This document shows, piece by piece, positions 33,922-37,208 of a stretch of DNA of 37,208 nt. Within the stretch, counting starts at the first letter, position 1. The number at the start of each line of letters is the position of its first letter. The stretch is taken from the NCBI GenBank assembly GCA_020403265.1, contig JADBXZ010000063.1:1-37208 (forward strand), given 5' to 3'. The position numbers and the translations under genes were made by a program. Under the pieces are notes generated by a model, which was given only the letters and a program-made list of their open reading frames with translations, was not told the DNA's origin and did no database searches. This stretch comes from Bacteroidota bacterium. GTDB taxonomy: Bacteria; Bacteroidota; Bacteroidia; B-17B0; Aurantibacillaceae.

Positions 33922-35208
33922 ATGAAAGCTGAAATCTTAACCATTGGTGACGAAATATTAATTGGACAAATTGTGAATACGAATGCTGTTTGGATAGCTC
34001 AAGAATTGAACCGACTTGGTATTCAAGTTGCACACATGGCAAGTGTTTCGGACAGTGAATCTGCTATTTTGGAAGCCTTAATGGCTGCATCTAAAAGGGC
34101 TCAATTTATTTTTATTACTGGAGGTTTAGGTCCAACTAAAGATGATATTACAAAAAAAGTACTGGCTGATTTTTTTAAAACAAAGTTGGTGATTGATGAA
34201 ACTGTTTTAGCTGATGTAACTAATTTTTTTGCTACAAGAAATAAAACGGTTACAGAAATTAATAAAAATCAGGCGCTTGTTCCGGAAGGATGCAAGGTTA
34301 TCAGAAATTTAAATGGAACTGCTCCTGCAATGTGGTTTGAAGAAAATGGCTGCATTTTTGTTAGTATGCCTGGTGTGCCATACGAGATGAAGTCGTTAAT
34401 GACAAATGATATTTTACCATTCATTAAGCAGCGCTTTAAATTACCATTTATTTACCATAAAACGGTATTAACGCAGGGTATTGGCGAAAGTTATCTTGCC
34501 GAAAAGATTGAACATTGGGAAGACCAACTTTCCAAAAACGGTATTAAATTGGCTTACTTGCCTCAACCAGGTATCGTTCGGTTACGATTATCCTCTCAGG
34601 GTGAAGATGAAAACAAGATTAAGCAAACTGTTGAGTTAGAAATATTAAAATTAAACGAATTAGTCTCAGAATACGTATTTGGCTATGAGGAGTTTGGTGA
34701 AGAAACGCCTAGCATCCAATCAATTGTTGTTGATTTGATGCTAAAAATTAACAAAACGGTTTCCTTAGCAGAGAGTTGCACAGGTGGTCATGTTGCCGCA
34801 CTCTTAACGTCAGTTCCCGGGGTTAGCTCAGTTTTTGCCGGTGGTTTAGTTCCATATTCCAATAACGCAAAACAAAATTTGCTTAATGTGCCTACTGAAA
34901 TTTTCGAGCAATATGGTGCCGTTAGCAAGGAGTGTGTATTAGTGATGGCTTGTAATGCATTAGAAAAATTCAAAACTGACTACAGTATTTCCATAAGCGG
35001 TGTTGCTGGTCCATCCGGTGGCACGCCTGAAAAACCAGTTGGCTTGGTATGGATTGCAATTGCATCAAAAAGTGGAGCTGAGGCATTTTCTTTCCAATTC
35101 GGGGATAATCGTTCTCGGAATATTAGTATGACAGCCACAACCGCTTTAAGTTTATTACGAAAAAGATTGATTTTTGACCACCCGTCTATTGACATAAAAT
35201 CTTCCTAA
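33922..35208 (+). CDS. cinA: CinA, ADP-ribose pyrophosphatase / nicotinamide mononucleotide deamidase
   Basis: Its 428 residues have the two-domain CinA layout. The N-terminal MoaB/Mog-like domain (about 1-170) contains ILTIGDEILIGQIVNTN and GGLGPTKDD (67-75). The C-terminal PncC-type deamidase domain (about 265-420) contains LAESCTGGHVAALLTSVPG and GVAGPSGGTPEKPVG. CinA returns nicotinamide mononucleotide to NAD synthesis and hydrolyses ADP-ribose. Both domains look complete. It stands alone on the plus strand, with 70 bases to the divergent DUF4197 gene. Confidence 0.95.
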   Translation: MKAEILTIGDEILIGQIVNTNAVWIAQELNRLGIQVAHMASVSDSESAILEALMAASKRAQFIFITGGLGPTKDDITKKVLADFFKTKLVIDETVLADVTNFFATRNKTVTEINKNQALVPEGCKVIRNLNGTAPAMWFEENGCIFVSMPGVPYEMKSLMTNDILPFIKQRFKLPFIYHKTVLTQGIGESYLAEKIEHWEDQLSKNGIKLAYLPQPGIVRLRLSSQGEDENKIKQTVELEILKLNELVSEYVFGYEEFGEETPSIQSIVVDLMLKINKTVSLAESCTGGHVAALLTSVPGVSSVFAGGLVPYSNNAKQNLLNVPTEIFEQYGAVSKECVLVMACNALEKFKTDYSISISGVAGPSGGTPEKPVGLVWIAIASKSGAEAFSFQFGDNRSRNISMTATTALSLLRKRLIFDHPSIDIKSS

Positions 35209-35280
35209 ATCATTTTAATACAGTATTTTAAGTTAAAATTCATTGCCGAATCGATAATTTTTTTATTTTCGCTCAAATTT

Positions 35281-35610
35281 ATGGCAATGAAAAAAATTTA
35301 TTTTTTACTTTTCTCTTGTATCTCTTCACATTTTTTAACGGCTCAAGAGTCTAAAGTGGCTGCTAGTAGTAACCCCAATCGATTGGAGGTTATCGAACAA
35401 TTTAAGAAAGAACAAGCTGAAAAGAATTATTACTATCAATTGAATGACGAACTCAAAAGTTATTTCGCTGATAATCAGATTCATTTGAAATGCCCCAAGG
35501 GTCAAAATTATCAGACTAAAAGTGAATTTATTGATGCAGTCAATAATTGGCTTAGACTTAATCAACAACTTGTAATTGGTTCAAAAAAAGGTGTATATCC
35601 AACAAAATAA
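35281..35610 (+). CDS. Small secreted hypothetical protein
   Basis: The product has 109 residues; the second ATG (35287, MKKIYF) is a slightly better start because the signal peptide begins there. The signal ends at FLTAQ (about 22). The mature part is a charged helical stretch followed by FIDAVNNWLRLNQQL. No family is recognised. The gene ends 10 bases before the large Ig-repeat surface gene and may be its co-transcribed partner. Confidence 0.6.
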   Translation: MAMKKIYFLLFSCISSHFLTAQESKVAASSNPNRLEVIEQFKKEQAEKNYYYQLNDELKSYFADNQIHLKCPKGQNYQTKSEFIDAVNNWLRLNQQLVIGSKKGVYPTK

Positions 35611-35620
35611 CAATTTAATA

Positions 35621-37208
35621 ATGTTCAAAAAATTATCAATTTTAACAGTTCTGATTTTTTCTCTTTTAGGAAGTTCCATGAAAGCGCAATATGGTTGTTT
35701 TACACCTAGTTTAGGTGTTTACGATGCTTCAACTGGTAGCCCAATGTCTGCTGTCATGTCTTGTTCATATACCAACTTAGTTTTGATTACACCGGTAACT
35801 GTGTTTTCTGGGTCTCAGGCTGTTTTACCATGTTTGAGTATAGTAATTGGCACCACCAATGTGAACTCTCAAACAAATAACTCACTTACCATTTTTCAAT
35901 CTACAACTGCCTTTACCTCTTTGTGTAATACATTTCCCGCACCATGTTTCACTTTTATCCCAAATAGTACTAGTTACTCGTTTGCTCTTGCAGGTTTAGC
36001 GCCAGCTTTGCCTCATAGCTATAGTTTATGTAACGTTGCCACTGCGGCACCAATGAGCTACACAGTTAAAAGTTGCTACGGCCCTACAAATTTTACAACC
36101 GGGGTGTGGTCTAATGCCAGTCCAAATAATTGTCAAAGTGTGATTATTCCAGGAGGAACACCTATTGGGATAACTTCTTGGACGATATCACCATCAGTTG
36201 TGCCTGCAGCAATTGCTTCTTCAACAAATAACTTACAGTCAGGAAATCTATTTTTAGATACTTATTTTATGACGCCTGGGATATACACTATTACAATGGG
36301 ATTTGATAGCCAGGTTGGTTGTACTTCTGTTACATCTCGCACTATTCAAATCCAACCAGCATATAATGCTAACTGGACCGCTATTGCCAATCAATGTTCT
36401 CAAGCTAATTGTGTGAGTTTAAATCCGCAGATAACTGGTAATACTGGTGGTACTTTTTCAGGCGCTGGGGTAACTTCTAATTCTTTTTGCCCTTCAAGTA
36501 TTGGTGCAGGTACTTATCCGGTTACCTATACGGTAGGTATTACACCTCAATGTCGTGCCACATTTTCTAATAACATCACTGTTATTCCTAATCCAACACT
36601 TGCAACTACTAATGTTAGTTTCACCTGTTTGAATCCAACAACAGTTCAATTGGTTGCAACTGGTGCAGCTGGAGGAAGTTATGTTTGGTCCGGACCTTCA
36701 ATATTATCTCAGTCTACCGGAAGTGCAACTGTATTTGGTACCGGTAATTACACCATTAATGCTACCGGATCAAACGGATGCCAGGCAAATCCGGTTATTG
36801 CCAGTGTAGGTACTAATACAACGCCACCATCTATTTCCGGTGGTAGTTCTAGTCAATTAATTACTTGTTCAACGCTTTCAACAACAGTTTCGATATCCAA
36901 TACAGTTGGTTTGAATTATAGTTGGTCTGGTCCTGGTATTGTTGGAGCAAGCAATATTTCAGCCATTACAGCAACAGCAGGAGGAAATTACATCGTAACT
37001 GTTACAAATCCATCTAATGGATGTTCTGCCAATTCAACAGTTGTAGCAACGCAAAATAAAACTGTTACCAACACCCCAAGCACAGGTGGTGTAATTACTT
37101 GCTTAAATTCAGCTATTACGTTATCCACAACAGCCACTACACCAATATATAATATTACTTGGACAGGTCCCGGAGGCTCAAGCATCAGTTCACCAAACGC
37201 CTCATCAA
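35621..37208 (+). CDS. Large Ig-repeat surface protein, 5' part (runs off right edge)
   Basis: An ATG at 35621, 10 bases after the previous stop, opens a frame that stays open to the window end (529 residues seen). A signal peptide ends near MKAQ (about 23). A unique N-terminal domain (about 24-220) rich in Cys, Thr and Ser comes first. Ig/PKD-like repeats of about 80-90 residues follow, each with a TCLN- or TCST-type cysteine at the start and a YxWSGP or ITWTGP tryptophan strand: near residues 335, 410 and 495. Such proteins in Bacteroidota are usually giant adhesins or gliding-type proteins sent out by T9SS, with the sorting domain at the missing C-terminus. Confidence 0.8.
   Translation, partial: MFKKLSILTVLIFSLLGSSMKAQYGCFTPSLGVYDASTGSPMSAVMSCSYTNLVLITPVTVFSGSQAVLPCLSIVIGTTNVNSQTNNSLTIFQSTTAFTSLCNTFPAPCFTFIPNSTSYSFALAGLAPALPHSYSLCNVATAAPMSYTVKSCYGPTNFTTGVWSNASPNNCQSVIIPGGTPIGITSWTISPSVVPAAIASSTNNLQSGNLFLDTYFMTPGIYTITMGFDSQVGCTSVTSRTIQIQPAYNANWTAIANQCSQANCVSLNPQITGNTGGTFSGAGVTSNSFCPSSIGAGTYPVTYTVGITPQCRATFSNNITVIPNPTLATTNVSFTCLNPTTVQLVATGAAGGSYVWSGPSILSQSTGSATVFGTGNYTINATGSNGCQANPVIASVGTNTTPPSISGGSSSQLITCSTLSTTVSISNTVGLNYSWSGPGIVGASNISAITATAGGNYIVTVTNPSNGCSANSTVVATQNKTVTNTPSTGGVITCLNSAITLSTTATTPIYNITWTGPGGSSISSPNASS

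Noticed and set aside
1-37208. CRISPR array, insertion sequences or prophage
   Set aside because: No regularly spaced direct repeats, transposase motifs, terminal inverted repeats or phage structural genes were found; the only recombinase is the one at 3119-4192.

Overview
The window is AT-rich, densely packed DNA from a member of the Bacteroidota. Supporting signs are a T9SS type A sorting domain, a PorE-like PD40 protein, DUF4397 and DUF4197 proteins, a tgt-lptG pair, and a promoter matching the Bacteroidota consensus (TTTG-N19-TAnnTTTG). The exact lineage cannot be read from the sequence. Everything looks chromosomal; no insertion sequence, plasmid or phage structural gene was seen.

Region 1 (1-4192, minus strand) is an accessory island. 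It holds two RHS core fragments lacking the N-terminal repeats. Both are cut at the same codon and preceded by the same AT-rich flank and in-frame stop. Small unrecognised genes follow the second one (a secreted protein, a 100-aa ORF and a TPR lipoprotein), as expected for toxin-tip/immunity cassettes. A tyrosine recombinase lies directly upstream.

Region 2 (4428-16124) is the most interesting part: a compact type II secretion / type IV filament machine. The plus-strand operon encodes a GspE ATPase, GspD secretin, GspL-like (PilM+PilN) protein, GspM/PilO-like protein, Ig-like lipoprotein, GspC/PilP-like protein, MORN-repeat secreted protein, GspK-like pilin with a beta-helical passenger, and two minor pseudopilins. 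Converging on it from the minus strand are GspF, the major pseudopilin GspG with its own strong promoter, and a minimal prepilin peptidase. Three operon members have no counterpart in standard T2SS, so this may be a lineage-specific variant. It sits in a genome that also carries a T9SS cargo gene.

Region 3 (16125-26123) has a tRNA-Arg(CCU) with terminator, a PorE-like TPR/PD40 protein ending in a SPOR-like domain, folD, a T9SS-exported DUF4397 protein, and two secreted amidohydrolase-family genes in tandem.

Region 4 (26147-35208) is mostly housekeeping. The minus strand carries tgt, lptG and a GT22-like glycosyltransferase, plus a HAD phosphatase. The plus strand carries a GT2 glycosyltransferase, an ECF-like sigma factor and rsmG. 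A DUF4197 gene and cinA follow. The window ends with a small secreted protein and the start of a large Ig-repeat surface protein that runs off the right edge.
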